From: Deltaproteobacteria bacterium
GTDB lineage: Bacteria > Desulfobacterota > Desulfobacteria > Desulfobacterales > SURF-15
Assembly: GCA_024644775.1 (NCBI GenBank)
Contig: JAHEHB010000048.1
Location: forward strand, 1-5,362
Length of the DNA: 5,362 nt
Reading direction: 5' to 3'
This document shows positions 5,153 through 5,362 of the stretch, in pieces. The translations under genes and the position numbers were made by a program. Every line of letters starts with the position of its first letter. Position 1 is the stretch's first letter. The notes below the pieces were generated by a model. That model had not been told where the DNA came from, made no database searches, and saw only the letters and a list, made by a program, of their open reading frames with translations.

Positions 5153-5362
5153 TCATGACGTTGCCCGATTTGCGATGTGATTCATAAGCCCGCCACTTTC
5201 GATGAGTTCCTGCATGAAGGGGGGGATAGGTCGGGTTCGATAGGTCTTGCCGGTTTCTCCATGGGTTATTTCGCCCGCATCAAAATCGACGGTGAGTGTA
5301 TCGCCCGTTTTAAAAAGATCCGTATCCTCGCACTCTAATATCGGAAGTCCTGTGTTAAAGGA
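5153..5362 (-). CDS. 3-isopropylmalate dehydratase small-subunit family (LeuD-like), C-terminal fragment
   Basis: The last 69 codons of a minus-strand gene that enters from the right edge, ending at TGA (5153-5155). The translation carries the LeuD C-terminal pattern: a FNTGLPILE segment, a GDTLTVDFDAGEI turn, an ETGKTYRTRPIPPFMQELIE segment, and SGGLMNHI. This is the aconitase swivel domain, which works with a LeuC-type large subunit carrying the 4Fe-4S cluster, presumably encoded further right. The family includes isopropylmalate isomerase and relatives acting on citraconate/methylmalate, dimethylmaleate or homocitrate. The fragment cannot separate these, so I give no symbol. Its position just before a CitE-like lyase, rather than leuB or leuA, leaves room for a catabolic hydratase instead of leucine synthesis. 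Confidence 0.85.
   Translation of the reverse strand, partial: SFNTGLPILECEDTDLFKTGDTLTVDFDAGEITHGETGKTYRTRPIPPFMQELIESGGLMNHIANRATS

Overview
The window looks like ordinary chromosome from a Gram-negative bacterium, most likely a Desulfobacterota (former Deltaproteobacteria) member of the Desulfobacterales type. The reasons are the outer-membrane-type lipoprotein, the gene neighbourhood, and intergenic heptamer arrays of the GGTGTCA/GGTTTCG kind, which I recall from sulfate-reducer genomes. The placement is an inference; no rRNA or other decisive marker is present.

Left part (1-2286, minus strand): a compact signalling operon read right to left. It begins with a strong-looking promoter (2259-2286) and a leader containing a 12-bp tandem repeat array (2180-2251). 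Then come a membrane histidine kinase (711-2162), a lipoprotein with a C-terminal coiled coil (151-768) whose start lies inside the kinase gene, and the first 27 codons of a response regulator (1-81) that runs off the left edge. Kinase, lipoprotein, regulator is the gene order of the enterobacterial QseE/QseG/QseF (GlrK/YfhG/GlrR) system, and a distant version of it is the best reading.

Middle (2163-3873): a 527-base divergent intergenic region separates the kinase from a plus-strand pair, ndk (nucleoside diphosphate kinase) and trmJ (tRNA Cm32/Um32 methyltransferase). The pair overlaps by 16 bases. A 13-bp inverted repeat with one mismatch lies in the probable ndk leader. Ndk keeps all its catalytic residues but lacks the usual prolines in its Kpn loop.

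Right part (3874-5362): trmJ converges on a minus-strand metabolic pair. Between them is a 168-bp element with GG-starting heptamers in opposite orientation at its two ends, probably a dispersed non-coding repeat. The pair is a CitE-like (HpcH/HpaI family) CoA-ester lyase (4119-5081), preceded by the last 69 codons of a LeuD-type aconitase-superfamily small subunit (5153-5362), which runs off the right edge. A hydratase/isomerase feeding a C-C lyase is a plausible reading, but the substrate cannot be read from the sequence.

I see no transposase, phage gene, CRISPR array, tRNA or rRNA. The most noteworthy items are the QseEGF-like cassette with its nested start, the 12-bp leader array, the heptamer element, and the unusual acidic-motif region of the CitE-like protein.
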